From positions 124,001 through 188,000 of the forward strand of contig BGZK01000753.1 in assembly GCA_005406025.1 (NCBI GenBank): DNA of 64,000 nucleotides, given 5' to 3'. Numbering within the stretch: the stretch's first letter is position 1; each line of letters opens with the position of its first letter. This document shows, one piece after another, positions 23,557 to 35,790 of the stretch. This stretch comes from Eumeta japonica. Its lineage: Eukaryota; Arthropoda; Insecta; Lepidoptera; Psychidae. The translations under genes and the position numbers were made by a program. The notes under the pieces were generated by a model. That model was not told the DNA's origin. It did no database searches and saw only the letters and a list, made by a program, of their open reading frames with translations.

Positions 23557-26500
23557 GTTAGAAACAAAAAGGACATGCGCAGAAAATGGCACAGAAATGA
23601 AAAGTAATTATAGTATTTAGTATTTATTAGTTCATGCCGTCTAACGCTTCTATAATAACAGAGTTCTTGGTATAAACAGAATCACAACAGACAAAGGCAC
23701 GAAGCGCTGAATAATTGTTTCATTAAATTTCATTAAATACCATAAAAAGAAATATCACTTTAATAATTCCCATGTTTTGAACACAATTAAGAACAGCAAT
23801 TACCTGCTGCGAACGTGATGCAGAGCCTCTCTGTGTTTAAATCCAAAGCCATTTTCATTAAAAGTTCTTTGACTTCCCGCGGATTCTAATGAAGTACAAA
23901 GTCTCATTTAATAACACTCGGCCCTTATCACAACAATATTATTATAACGGAAGCAGGAATTGCCTTTAAGGGCTTTAATTTAACGTCATTTGTCCGTCTG
24001 CTATTAGTCTGCAATGGAAATTATGAAAAAAAAATAATTTACGCTTTGGTATCTCTGTAAATAAAAAGTAGGCTATTTCAAGTCTAGTTTATATTATATT
24101 TGAATTTCCGTGTTTGATTACATTTCATTTATAATTACGCAACTGATAAATTTTTTGTCGGCATAAAAAAGGATAACCGTATCAATAAAAAAAGCTCAAC
24201 CTACGTCCACTACAATTTTCACTTGTCGACACGTTGTTTGCTATTTACGTTAAAGTGTCTTTTAAAATTTCAATATTTTAGCATTAAAAATTGTTTTTAG
24301 ATCGCTTCAGTAGGGTACCCGTTTTCAATGAAAGTGCGACAACGGTTTAACATCTTCAATTATTAAGACACAGGAATTAAAATGTTATCAATAGCTACGG
24401 TGTTGAAAATGCTACAATATTACCATTTTTTTTATAAAATGTAAATAACTTATTTAAAGTTAAATGAGAAAACGATTTTTCGACCTACTATTGTGACACT
24501 TTTTTCAAAAAATCTCAAATTTCTCTAAAACGGAAATGCAATTAAAATTTTGACAAAAACAATTCTGGAGTATTTAATCATCTGTCATTTGATCTTATAA
24601 TGATGAAAATTTGTGGATATTCAATGATATTATTATGGTCTCTTATGAAGGTACTTTTTACAAAAAAATTTTGTCATATTAAACTAAAGTACGATAAAAA
24701 AATTATATAGTACGTACAAGAGAAGCTTATGATATGCATAACTTTGATTTTAAGGTGAAGCAATTTTTGTAAATTTTGGAAAATTGAGGCTAATTTCTTG
24801 ACATCAATTTTGACAAGTATTGATTGATACTGGTAATGATAAGGATAAAAATGCTCATATGATACGTGTTACATAACGTGTAGCGGGGAACGTTAGCTCT
24901 TAATTCAGTGTGGTACGTACGGCATACTCGTATTGCAGTTACCATAGTTATTACCAAATACTATTGCAATAGTAATAATATTTTAACATTAAAATGATTT
25001 TTCAATCAGCCTAGTTTTTTCAGCGAAATTGTGAATTCGCTCTGGTGTCGTGAGCTCTAGGTCTAGGTGAATAATTGAGATGTCTAAAGATGAGTATAGA
25101 TAAGGACTATGTAATGATGAAAAAATTTTTAAGTTTGACAGTTTTTAGAGAAAATCGCAAAAAACTGTTATAAATGAGTGTTTTTAGAGGCCTTGCCAAA
25201 GCGCACTTTTTCTAAAATCTATTTAGATACTTCTTTTTTTTAAGTTCTTTATTTTTATTTTAATTTGAAGACTTACTCAATATCTGGAGTGCTGGCTCAA
25301 TAATTTATGAATTGTCTTAAAATCGACCGTTTCAGGACTTGCATTGAATGTGAACAGGAATATTGATATTGGTTTATAATGACTAAAAACAATTTTTACA
25401 TATCAATATTTTTTTTCAATTATTAAAAATAAAATTCGAATTAGAAACAATTTATAATTTATATGCATTATCATTCCTTTGGTTAATAAGTTCACTTTCA
25501 ATGTGCCCGAAGGTCGTGTAGAGCACGAGAATTATGTCCTTTTTTGATAATGGCCGCTCACGCGATACTAGCCGGCTCACCACATACGAACGTTTGAGAT
25601 AGCGTCGTCATACTCGTAGCTGATTCTCGCGACTTACTCAAACTTGAAAGTCTAATTTATGACTTTGAAAATTATTGATATTTTCGTACAAAAATATATA
25701 TTTTTAATTCTTCGCTAAGAAAATTATACATTTTCATAAAACTGTGAAAGTAATTTTTTTCAATCCGATTTTCAAAATTTTTGATTTTATCAGATATCGA
25801 CGTTTTGACGTCGTAGAAAATTTTAGTATGCATTTTCAGAAGTATGTTCATTAAGTGTCTAAAAAGTTTCGATGAGGTATCAGATTTACCGCATTCGAAA
25901 GGACTTGGCTAAACTTATATTTTTCGAAAATCTTCTATCATGCAATCTGTAATTAAGTAGACTTTGAGAGTCTCAAAAAAAAAACAGTTGACAGATTTTA
26001 TTGTGACATCTCATACTTTCAGACCTTGTATGATCACGAATAAATACAGATCGCTCGATTAACAAATTTCCGAAATGACAGAGAAAACTGTACTTTTTCA
26101 AATATTTTTTCATATAAACCAAAACCGATTACAAAAAATGAGAGGCGTTATGAGACAACCAATTACAACGAAGTTTCTGTCGCTGTATATTATATATTAA
26201 GTATGTCAAAAAAGCTCTCAGAAGAAACGAGTTTTATCTCACTTAATTTATAAATATCATTACCCGTAGCTTATTTTGGGAAAATGTTCACATAGCCTTT
26301 CTAGAAAATCCCTCGTTCTATTGGTGAAACCCGTATGAAAATTCGTATAGTAGTTTCTGAAATCAGCCCGCAATGCAGTACCTGCATGACTGTAAGGTAA
26401 TTGCAGCAAAATTGTTGTGTCGAGCACTTTTCTCTGCTTAGTTCTCGTGTACCAGGCGTCTGGAGTGTAGCCTGCGATAATAGACTCCGTTTCAATTAAA

Positions 26501-26587
26501 AAAATACGTATTCAACCAAAAAATAACGGTTTCTAAAACATGAAATTCTTCAATCACGAATTAATCTCAGTGTCTATTGGCAGCACG
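23557..26587. other. Long, very AT-rich spacer
   Basis: No gene is supported. The stretch about 24400-26280 is monotonous ('aaaatttt', 'gacatc' phrases) and reads like decayed noncoding transposon DNA, but I could not find paired ends. A slightly GC-richer patch at about 25550-25630 is unassigned. A patch at about 23860-24010 has mixed composition that could be conserved noncoding sequence. Confidence 0.35.
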
Positions 26588-26700
26588 CAGTGGCGGGCTT
26601 AGGGGATGGCGAACAAGTAAATCACCCCGGCCTCGCTCTTGCAAGTGACCTTGCCCATCAATTTGATTAGAAATCGTGGTCGCTTCACAGTAAATCAGAC
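26588..26700. mobile_element. Possible hAT-type element end
   Basis: 'cagtggcgggcttaggggat' resembles hAT terminal sequences that start CAGTGGCG. A GC-richer body follows ('ccccggcctcgctcttgc'). I could not locate a matching opposite end or an 8-bp target duplication, so it is only a fragment. Confidence 0.3.
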
Positions 26701-27600
26701 GTTATAGCAATATTAATAATTACCCAAATAGTTTGTCTGTTATCTGTCACATTCCTATAAAAAATAATATTGACAATATCAAAATTAATCAATAATCAGT
26801 AAATAACAATGTTTTAAGTAACTTGGCAGCCGTACATGGTTGAAAAAGTAATTGTTATTTGAATTTTGTTCTGGAAAATTATGCTTCAACAAAATTAAGA
26901 AATGTGTCTTATGTTTTCTTAGGTTTAATTCAAATTTTTAAAGTTAACCAATTTAACTACAAGGACCTTTCATTTTTTCCTAATTTTGAATAATCCACTA
27001 GTTACCTTCGGAACTGAAAATTTTACACATTTTGTTTCTTAGGCGATTAACGTCGACCTTCATCCTGTTACTCAAATACAATTCCAGGAGGCCTTGATGC
27101 GTAAACCTAAAATCGATATGCATCGTATATCACTAAAGAAAATATTGACATCGGTAAAAAATCTTTATTCCGTTTAATAATTTGTAATTTAAAATTACAA
27201 AACTAAAGGATTAACTCGAAATCCGTTTAATTAAGAACTTTCGGTAAAAGTTGAGAACATATTAGAGACATTTATTGACTTGTAATATAACAATTCACAT
27301 ATACGTGTAATAAGTGAACGCTTATTTCTCAGAGGGGTAGGTAGAGACCACGACATGCCGCAGCTTTCCTCCACTTATTACGATATTCACGAACCCTTTT
27401 CGCTTCCATAATGAACCACAATTTAATAAATGAATATTCATCAGAAGTCACTCAAAACCGGCACTACTTCATAGCAATTTAGAGCCAAAGGTCGAAAATG
27501 TTTAAACCATCAAGCGAGCGAATTCGTGGTATATTCAGTCAATTTTTTATTAAACGTGACTAAAGGTCTCAACGGCCAACGAGTGAAGTTAATGAAAAGA
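26701..27600. other. AT-rich spacer with a possible dispersed repeat at about 27330-27430
   Basis: 'ggggtaggtagagaccacga' followed by 'cctccacttattacgatatt' resembles phrases I have seen in lepidopteran dispersed repeats. There is no supported gene. Confidence 0.3.
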
Positions 27601-27619
27601 AATGGTAAGAATCGAAATA

Positions 27620-27880
27620 ATTTCACTGAAAATGACGCTCGTCGAGCTGATCGCGCGCCGGCTCGGGGCCCGTTGGCTGCCGGCCGACGGCCGTCTGTGC
27701 ACCGCTTAAAATAAGTGCTCAACTTAATTACAGCGAATAAAAGTCGTCGGACTCGCTCTCCGCGGAAAAGTAATTACGTTTCTACAACTTTTGAATTTAA
27801 ATCGTTTACCCGTATTTAAATTCCGCCGACGGCGTTCCTGGACTAATGTATGCGCGCGGCAGTCTCCGCGTTAGCCAGAC
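27620..27880. promoter_or_regulatory. GC-rich island with AT-rich core motifs
   Basis: GC blocks (27640-27710 'gcgccggctcggggcccgtt' and about 27740-27860 'attccgccgacggcgttcc') alternate with homeobox-like AT motifs ('agtaattacg', 'acataatttgttatgtgg'). That mixture is typical of developmental enhancers or conserved noncoding elements. No frame on either strand has recognisable protein features. Confidence 0.3.
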
Positions 27881-28319
27881 ACATAATTTGTTATGTGGTT
27901 TACTATTCAAAACGCGGCGAAACGATGCCAGAGGGCTAAATTAATTTATATGAACCAGAGTCAAAATTGTTTTTCGATGATTGCACGTACTGTACTTTGC
28001 TTTTGTTTCTCTATTAATGAGGTAATGGATCGGACTCAATACTCACTACACTAAGTCCGTGCATAATTATTTTGCGATCATAATCCAGCTAAGAAAGTAG
28101 TCCGTGTGTTTATTGCATATGCATGTTCATTGCACAACGTCGATATACGAAAGCCAGACCGGTTTCGATAACAATTTCGCTATTGGTTGTAAAACCGTGT
28201 CACATGTAGGTAGGATGTACCGAGGTTCGATATGTTTATTTTATTAAGAGGACCTTTTCATACTACCTTTCTCATACTTACAACGGATTATAAGGATAGA
28301 AATAGAACGGATACACTAT

Positions 28320-28560
28320 ATGTAGCGGCTATCCACGACTAAGTAGACGGGAGTAGCCGCTGGGACTCTTGACATACTGAAGTCAGCGTGGACGCAATGT
28401 CCCAATAACGTAGATAATTCGTAGAGATTCGTCCAAACCAGAAACATTGAATAACGACACCCACCATGGTATCGCTCATCCCAAAAGTTATTCATCCCAT
28501 ATTGTTACGATCTAGGGCTACCTAAGAAGCCTGTCTTATTTTTTATCTACACAAAGATCT
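28320..28560. repeat. Probable dispersed repeat fragment
   Basis: The region has balanced composition, unlike its flanks, with 'gtagcggctatccacgacta' and 'cccatattgttacgatctag' phrases that look familiar from lepidopteran repeats. No ends, duplications or coding capacity are visible. Confidence 0.25.
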
Positions 28561-28734
28561 TTTATCCCTAATTCCATGGCAATAAATAGATATTTTTTAA
28601 TCTAAATATGGTAACTATTTGTATAATTACATTAATATAGCAATAAATTCAAAATGATTCATATTATCAAAAACAAAAAAAAAATCTTTCAAACTATAAA
28701 AGCTGAATTGTATCCTCCAGACATGGGTCAGGAT

Positions 28735-28890
28735 CGCTGCGTGCGCATGCGACGGCAGGTGCATACGGCGTCACGGGGACTCTGCGATCCCATTGGTCGG
28801 GCCGTTGCTCGGGCGTTGATTTATAAATTACGTAGAAACAGCCGGCGCATGCAGCTGCCGGCCACACAGCGCAGGTAGCTCGGGCTTGCG
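28735..28890. promoter_or_regulatory. GC-rich island
   Basis: A GC-rich patch ('ggcgcatgcagctgccggcc') containing the 11-base palindromic-like 'gcatgcagctgc', in AT-rich DNA. Frames of 74 codons on both strands overlap completely, which argues for composition artefacts and not genes. Confidence 0.28.
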
Positions 28891-29104
28891 AGAAAATAAC
28901 GACAGCAAAAAAATACATTATCCTGTTAAAAAGGCGACGGAGATTATTGGTTTATCATCAAAACAGATTAATCGGATCGGGAATTTAAAGTGGATCGCGA
29001 ACGAAAGTATATAAATAACAGAATTATTCAGTTATCATACTCGAAGTCTTATTTCAGTCGTAATAAATCGACCTAACTGGAAAGTTATCGGCGTCGGTAA
29101 TTCA

Positions 29105-29285
29105 ATTTCCGCGCGGGGCCGGGCCGGGCGCCGCCGGCGGCGTGGCGTGACCGGGGCCGGGAGACAGCCGGCGTGGCCGCGGGCCGCGAGCGCCCGCCCT
29201 GGCACTGCGCTGCGTGACGGCGCCCCCTTCCCGAGCCTCCCCCGCGACCCTAATGCCCGCGACATGTCACGCCGCTGTACTACAT
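29105..29285. promoter_or_regulatory. Strongest GC/CpG island of the window
   Basis: About 170 bp of extreme GC content ('gccgggccgggcgccgccgg', 'gcgggccgcgagcgcccgcc') are bounded on both sides by AT-rich DNA. Overlapping frames on both strands (76 and 64 codons) translate to low-complexity Arg/Pro/Ala-rich peptides, typical of GC-rich noncoding DNA. It is a candidate promoter, insulator or conserved element, unproven. Confidence 0.35.
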
Positions 29286-29620
29286 ATAACTATGTGGAAT
29301 ATGAGACGAAAACCAGAAATGGTACGAACGTAATGTCGTAACATTGATTGTATTAAAATGTAACTCATAATATTATTATCTTTATTAGCATTACCATAAC
29401 TTGTAGAATTTTCGAGAAGACCAGAAAAAAAGAAAAAAATATTTTATTGTAGAAATTTGTTATAAGCGTAAATTTTTTCAATTTTATACTGTATTTTCAT
29501 ATTTATTAAGAGTGTTTAGTGATGAACTGATTTCTTGGCACAATTATAAAATTAGGCCATTTTTCTTTTTATTATTTTTAACCACTATTTTCTATGCTTG
29601 CTGCACTCAAAAATTTTATT

Positions 29621-29684
29621 ATGTATCACTATAAACTCACACCTATTTTTCAGAAGGGAAATAAGTGTGAGTTTATAGTACATA
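29621..29684. repeat. Near-perfect 21-bp-stem hairpin
   Basis: The arms 29628-29648 ('actataaactcacacctatt' plus t) and 29659-29679 pair with a single C/A-type mismatch around a 10-nt loop, and partial pairing continues outward. It lies about 45 bp beyond the LINE relic that follows. It could be a small MITE remnant, a LINE 3'-UTR structure or a hairpin RNA source. Confidence 0.7.
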
Positions 29685-29726
29685 TAAGGGTAATAAACAA
29701 AGACCACAAATTTCCACATATTCCAA

Positions 29727-30075
29727 TATATACATATCTCTTGCTTCACTGATATCTATCAATCGTTTCATACAAGCTTGTCGGTTTCGAGTCCTTAAAA
29801 TTTTGATCTTGTTTAATGTACCATCAATCTAATCAACAAAAAAATTTTAGGTTGGCCCTTGCCGACCTTTCCATCACACAAATTCGCTCTGTAATTTTAT
29901 TTCGTCAGTCTACTGTCATTCATTCTTTCCACATGGCCAAAGTATCGCAACACACCTTTTTATGCTCCAGTCATATCTTCTTTCAAACCACACTGTTTCT
30001 TTCGATCGCTCTTTCAAAGATACTCCACACATACATATGCATTCCCTCTACATTGATTTTTCTTTTATGTTTCTT
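29727..30075 (-). pseudogene. RTE-like non-LTR retrotransposon reverse-transcriptase C-terminus, broken
   Basis: Reading the minus strand in shifting frames gives the landmarks of an insect non-LTR reverse transcriptase tail in correct order. 'MYVWSIFERAIERNSVV' stands where the family has MCGV-LKDRVRNEV. A 'LKEDM'-like stretch and 'RYFGHVERMNDSRLTK' (family consensus FGHVERMNE-RLTK) follow, then 'YRANLCDGKVGKGQP', then 'RTRNRQACMKRL' and 'ISEARDMY'. Frameshifts and at least one stop interrupt it. The catalytic YxDD part would lie further upstream (higher coordinates) and is not preserved. A related fragment of exactly this tail lies at 45957-46060 on the other strand. Confidence 0.75.
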
Positions 30076-32118
30076 CGGTCGCACCAAACATTCATTGCAG
30101 TACATTAAATAAGCGTAGCGACCGGGGCTCCATTACAATTAACTATTTATGGTATGTATTTATAGTTATAACAAACAAAGCCCCATTCACTTTATTTGTC
30201 GCATTAACTCTTCTTTCAAAATTTTTATCATCTTCACCGTCTCTGTATACAAACTGCCCTTTCGACTGTTCAAATCTCTCACCTACTACACTTCATATAT
30301 CATGACTGTTTCAAACGCCTTAGTTTTACTGACATTTACTTACACACCTCTTTTCTTAATAGTTACCAAAGTTTCTAACCGTGAAAATCGCTTATTGATA
30401 TTAAAGATTTACAAATTGAAAATGAAATTTTTTCTTTAAATAGGCGATAGATATTTATCACATCTTAACATATATTGATACTTTTATTTGATACCAATAA
30501 TTACTAAATATAGAAGAAGATTAATCATGCTTTGGTAACGCTATTAAAAAGTTTCTATTTTGGTGTACAAATAGACGTTATCCCCACAAGAAATGTTTCG
30601 GTGGTAAATTATTATATTTTCAACTGTCGCAAATTTTGTAACTTTTGCTTATTCCTATCTAATAAAAAGATTAATGTTTTCTGATGATATTAGAGCAAAC
30701 TTCAAAAGTATAAAATAATTTTATTTACTGCTAAATACATTAATTTAGTTTCCAATGAGATAATTTAGGTATATAGAACTATGTCGTTCATTTTTTATAA
30801 ATTTATCACTGATAGTTTTATGGAGATCTTGCAGGCGTGTGTTTTTAGAAATATATTCTTTATTATGTGTGTAATTCATTAATACACTCAATTAATAACA
30901 CTTACTAAAACATTTATTTTCTTAACCAACAGAGTATAATAATCAGAAACTCTTTTTGTATGACCAAAAATAATCATTGTCTATGGGCTGTCCACATACT
31001 GCCCTCAATATGAATATAATATATAACACTCTTCCTTACTTTAACTGGAAACAAACTAAACTTAAGGAGAACATTTAAACAGTGACAATAAAGAAACATT
31101 ACTACAACACAAAATATTATATCTAAAGCACAATATTATTAACTAAAAATCTTAATATATAACATTCAATATTTAAAATTAAAATTGGCGGAATAATCAC
31201 GATGGGAATAATCATTTTGTAAAACCCACCCGGAAATTTTGAAGAAAAATCACAACTTGAACCGAAACTTTTAATTTACGCTATTAGCCTACGTTTACTT
31301 ATTCAACACAGAAACCCCGAATTCAAATGAGGGAAATCCGCTACAGAAACTTCAATTAAAAGCAGACAAAGATTGCTTTAACCGCGCTCGCAGATGATAA
31401 ATGTTGATTATGCCGAGATTTTCCCGTGACCGGTGATTAATCCGGCCATTAGTACGTTTCCCGGAGCGGGGCCGTTACACGCACTTTTCATATGCTCCGT
31501 GATCTATTGCACTTTCGCCTCTTAGTTAATAGCCGATGCTATGCTCCACTTAATGCTATGCCATTTGTACTTGACACGCGGTAATGAAGTCCCAGATTGC
31601 TGGATCATGAAAACGATAAATATTAATTATTATCGAGCCGAAACAAAAATATTTATATGTAATTACATTGAGGGCTTGATGCCTTAGATATTTAAGTATA
31701 ACGAAAAAAAAAATTAATATAAAATTGCAATATATATAGAAATCAAAATAAAAAGGAAACAAGGTTTATACGCGATAAATCAATAAAAACAAAATTCGTG
31801 TCGGTGACATCTATTCTGATCAAATGAATGTTATTTGTTTGTTAACTCTTTGTTAATGTATTTATATCATATGTTTGATAATTATTCACAACCCTAAGTT
31901 AAACATCTATTTATAAAGCGGTCTCTGACAAGGATCGCTAAGGATTTATTTAATCTTGTACTCGTAATTACACTTAATTAATTCTTGTAGAAAATACAGC
32001 AATAAACATAGTACAATACTATTTGGTATTTAAGTGAATACATCTCCTTTGTTAGTCAAATGTATTGCTGGAAATTATAATAAAACATATAAAATTATAT
32101 TACTAAAGAATATGCCAA
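30076..32118. other. AT-rich spacer
   Basis: No gene is supported. The first few hundred bases (to about 30440) may be further decayed LINE sequence in antisense, given their pyrimidine-rich coding-like texture. A mixed-composition patch at about 31400-31560 ('gtgaccggtgattaatccgg', 'cggagcggggccgttac') is a candidate conserved noncoding element. Confidence 0.35.
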
Positions 32119-32139
32119 ATTATCATTTCGCTATTATAA

Positions 32140-32400
32140 ACCACACGGCGGGGACATAACTAAGTACGACCGCACGCTTCATACGCAATTTTCTACCACG
32201 TACGTTAAAACTTTGGAATGATCGACCATCGACTTTGACAAAGAGGTCTTTAAAACAAAGAGCGTATTCCTTTCTAGAAGACGAGCTACGCACTAACGAC
32301 TCCCTGGGGTAGCCGGTGTCCATTGGTAGCAATGGACACTGGACCATCTCCTAGTGGTCCGCATGCTCGGTTATCTGTTAAAATTCTATAAAAAATAAAA
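32140..32400 (+). mobile_element. LINE (CR1/Jockey-like) 3' end fragment
   Basis: The plus strand encodes a short 'TLWNDRPSTL' stretch like the C-terminal tail of CR1/Jockey-type ORF2 proteins (R-TLWN-LPS). It is followed by 'tacgcactaacgactcc' and 'ggtgtccattggtagcaatg', a terminal phrase also seen, diverged, at 38998-39050 and 40660-40710, and then an A-rich tail ('aaaaaataaaaaaaatgc'). The open frame on the opposite strand is a shadow. It is 5'-truncated and broken. Confidence 0.5.
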
Positions 32401-35385
32401 AAAATGCAAGGATAAACTCGTGTTCATTATCTATGTATTAACAATAAAATTATTCATTTTTCATAACACTGACAGTATTAGTTGCTGACGATATATATAA
32501 AACAAGCACTGTATAATATAAATACATTGCCTGTGCACTACAGAAATTGATAGCAAAAAGTCAAAAAACACCATTACGCTACATCGAACTACGTCATAGC
32601 CGACTCATCGAACTACCGTTTAACATATTTTATTATGAACGTCAATTTTCATTGAAAGTAATTGCAGCGTTGACCGACGCCTTGAGGTTTCAACTTTACT
32701 CGATATAATATACAATTGCATATAATTAAATGAAGCCAACTCGTGTTATTACGAAATCGTACTGAGAAATGTGCGCAATGAAAAAAATATATATATAAAT
32801 CATAGTTGCCTACGGGTCTCTGTGTCTGTAATTTAGGTCTCAATAATTACTGTTGTTTGCATTTTTTTGTTGTTTCGTAGAATGACCGGCTGGAACCATA
32901 GACGTTTATTCCCAATAATACTTAAACTATAATCACGTTAAATATATGTCTAAATCTGCTCTATGATCAGACGACACTTGATAGATTTATTTTTGATGCC
33001 CAAACTTAAACATTTAAGATTATTTTTTATGTGGTTTACTTTGTGATTACTTTTAACTAATTACTGTTCTTTTTTTCAATCATTTACGCAATTTTTTTTA
33101 ATTTTGTCATATTTTGTTTGTGTTGTACGTATTATCTTCATTGATATATTATCTTTTATCTATAAACGTAAACTTATAATTGGCTAATATAGATATAGTT
33201 AGTTGCTTATCTTGATGCATAATAGCTGTACGTTTTCCATTAACAAGTAAATAAATTAGTACCTCAACTTTACCGTGTCCTTCATATTGTGACGTCAGCA
33301 CGTTCGGACAATTTGAATTCACCTAACACTCTCGAGGTTGTCACTCAGTTCGAGATAGAACTCAGTTTATTAAAATTACATCATATTCCCATCTTTATAA
33401 TAGTATTTTTTAAATAATTTATAAATTACAGGTAGAAAAATATTTGCGTTCCTTACGAGACATGAGGAACTTCATATTATTATTATTACATTTTACTATA
33501 TTAAAAATCGATATTCTAAAAAAATGTTATATTAAATAAATGCTTGGAAAACAGGGAAACAGTGATAAAAAAGTAGATGAACGATGTTATTTTAAAGTTT
33601 ATGTTTTCATGTTACAAACAATTAACAAACTTCCATCGTTTTCTCAATATATTTCGTAAAATAGCCGTAAAACTTCACAATGATTCGACTTAAGTATCTA
33701 AAGTCTCGTCAAAATTTGTAAGTAATATCTAGTAAATCCTATAAAAAACAAAAAAAAAATTGTGGAATTAAAACTTACATAATGTACAAATAATTATGTT
33801 GTATTGATGACGCAATTCATTTCTTTGTAACTACATATGCCCCTTTTTTTTTGTAGATCAATGTAAATTATAATCAATAAAATTAACTAATTTTTTTTCC
33901 TTCTGACACCGGAACCGTCACTTAAACAGGAAAGAGATACCACAAAATAAGTAGGACCAGAAGGTTCACTCCATTCCAAGCGCGCCAAACGAAGACGCAC
34001 ACGCGTCGCCGGACGAACAAAGGATTCCCAAAACATCCTAAACGTGTCAGTTGCGAATGGGGCACACGAGAGATAGTAGTAATACTACGTTTATTTTTTA
34101 AATCAACAACAAAATAACAGCAATTAAGCAGCGCTATTTCGATTTCTGCGTTTCGGGATACCTAAATACCGCTATAAGTAGTGTATTTACTTTGTTTTCC
34201 TTGCCTGTTGACATAGAAAGTTAATAATAAAAAAACACTTGGTATACATTTTTTATTAAATAGATATTTAAACTCTATTCCTTCAAATACTACCATTGCA
34301 TCCAAATTGAATGTATGACTTTATTTGTATAGAACAGGTAGTATAATAATAATATAATCTACGCTATACTGTCTATATTAATATAATGAATTAAGAAACT
34401 TACTTTGAATGTAAGAATAATTAATCCTAAAAAAATAGTAGTTCCAGTTCGATATCTTAATATGAAACATCTTTCATTAATATAAAATATTCAGAAAGCA
34501 ATATTTTTTATATAAAATATCCTTTTAGAAGTCAAAAGTGCTTATTTTATGAATTTTCCTTGTATTTAGCTGCGTATTAGCAATTAATTAAAAAAATATT
34601 AGTTAATGTTCTGATTTTTCAGACGAACTTTATGTTTCAAATGTATTTAACAAAAACATTTAAGTGATAAGCCCTCGCTTTATTGTCGTGTATTCAAATA
34701 TGATTTTAATACTAACATTTTAACATTGTTACATCAAATACAACAAAAAATATTGTTCCTACACCCCTATTGTTCCTAAAAAAGTAGAATACTAAAGTGA
34801 TCGTAGGAGTTTTGAAACAGAGTTTTTTCATGAGTAATTACATAAATTTAATTTTAATGTAAATGATAATTCGTTCAGACTTTGTACGATTTGTTAAATT
34901 AATAAAGGGCTAATTCTACAGTTCTTTATCATGAATGTGTATTGTAAAGTAATTAAAAATGCCTACTTTATCCATATTGATTAATTTTCTAGCCAAAAAT
35001 AATTTTATCTACCTGGAAATATCTTGGAACCATTTTTTTTTTATTAATAAAGTAATTTATCTTCTAATAACCTAAAATAACATTCTATGTTAATATGTAG
35101 AAAACACATGTTTAAAATATAATTCTACAAAAGTCGGAACCTTCAGCCCTAAGCGCTCGACCGACAGTAGGTAATTAAAATCGAGTACATGTAGGAGCGG
35201 ACCTTCTGAATATATTTATTTTGTGGAGATACCCAGAGCCGACGTTAAATAACTTGTGTATTATCGGCCAAAAATTTGAATTGGATCTGTTTGTAAATTA
35301 TAAATGGGAAAGAATATTAATTTATTACTATTATTGGCCTTTAATAATAGCGGGATGCTTAAAAATGAAAGTTCGGGATGTATAA
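32401..35385. other. AT-rich spacer
   Basis: No gene or clear repeat is visible. A moderately GC-rich patch at about 33955-34070 ('cgcacacgcgtcgccggacg') is unassigned. The rest is strongly AT-rich. Confidence 0.4.
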
Positions 35386-35429
35386 ATGACCAGCTTTCGC
35401 TCGCAGCACCTCCCGCGTGGTCATCAAAT

Positions 35430-35560
35430 GATTTTTTTCATCTTATACATTAACGATGACGCTGTCAACCGTGATCCCGATCTTGTTTCTCCTTTCGATT
35501 CCAATCCTGGCCCTGCTTTTGATTCCAATTTTAATCTCACTTCAATTTCATTTGTTTGTA
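35430..35560. repeat. Degenerate short-period repeat (GATTCC/GATCCC-like)
   Basis: A 5-7-base phrase varies around 'gatcccgatctt', 'gattccaatcctgg' and 'gattccaattttaatctc' for about 100 bp. Similar arrays occur at about 14900-15000 and 38300-38400. Such arrays are often carried inside lepidopteran transposons. It is not a coding repeat here. Confidence 0.45.
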
Positions 35561-35679
35561 TAGATACAGTGTACACTGCAATATACATGTGGTTGACTCA
35601 TTTTATATTATAAATAAATGCAATACATTAAATTTGTCGCAAATAAACATTTGTAAATGAACAATTTGAAAGTCGATGT

Positions 35680-35790
35680 CCGTGTCAGTGCAGCGGTGCG
35701 GCGGTGGCGCGCCTGAACGTCGCATGGCCAAGCTTGCTTAGATGGCTCGTCAGCTACATACGTCTGTGTGCGTGAGCGTAAATGGACGTT
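35680..35790. promoter_or_regulatory. GC-rich patch
   Basis: 'gtgcggcggtggcgcgcctg' and neighbouring sequence form a short GC-rich island. No frame is supported. A regulatory role is inferred from composition only. Confidence 0.22.

Noticed and set aside
24400..26280. Suspected large transposon with monotonous AT-rich texture
   Set aside because: I could not find matching terminal repeats, target duplications or any transposase trace, so no element is called.
32123..32347. 74-codon minus-strand frame
   Set aside because: Antisense shadow of the LINE 3' end, whose coding trace is on the plus strand.
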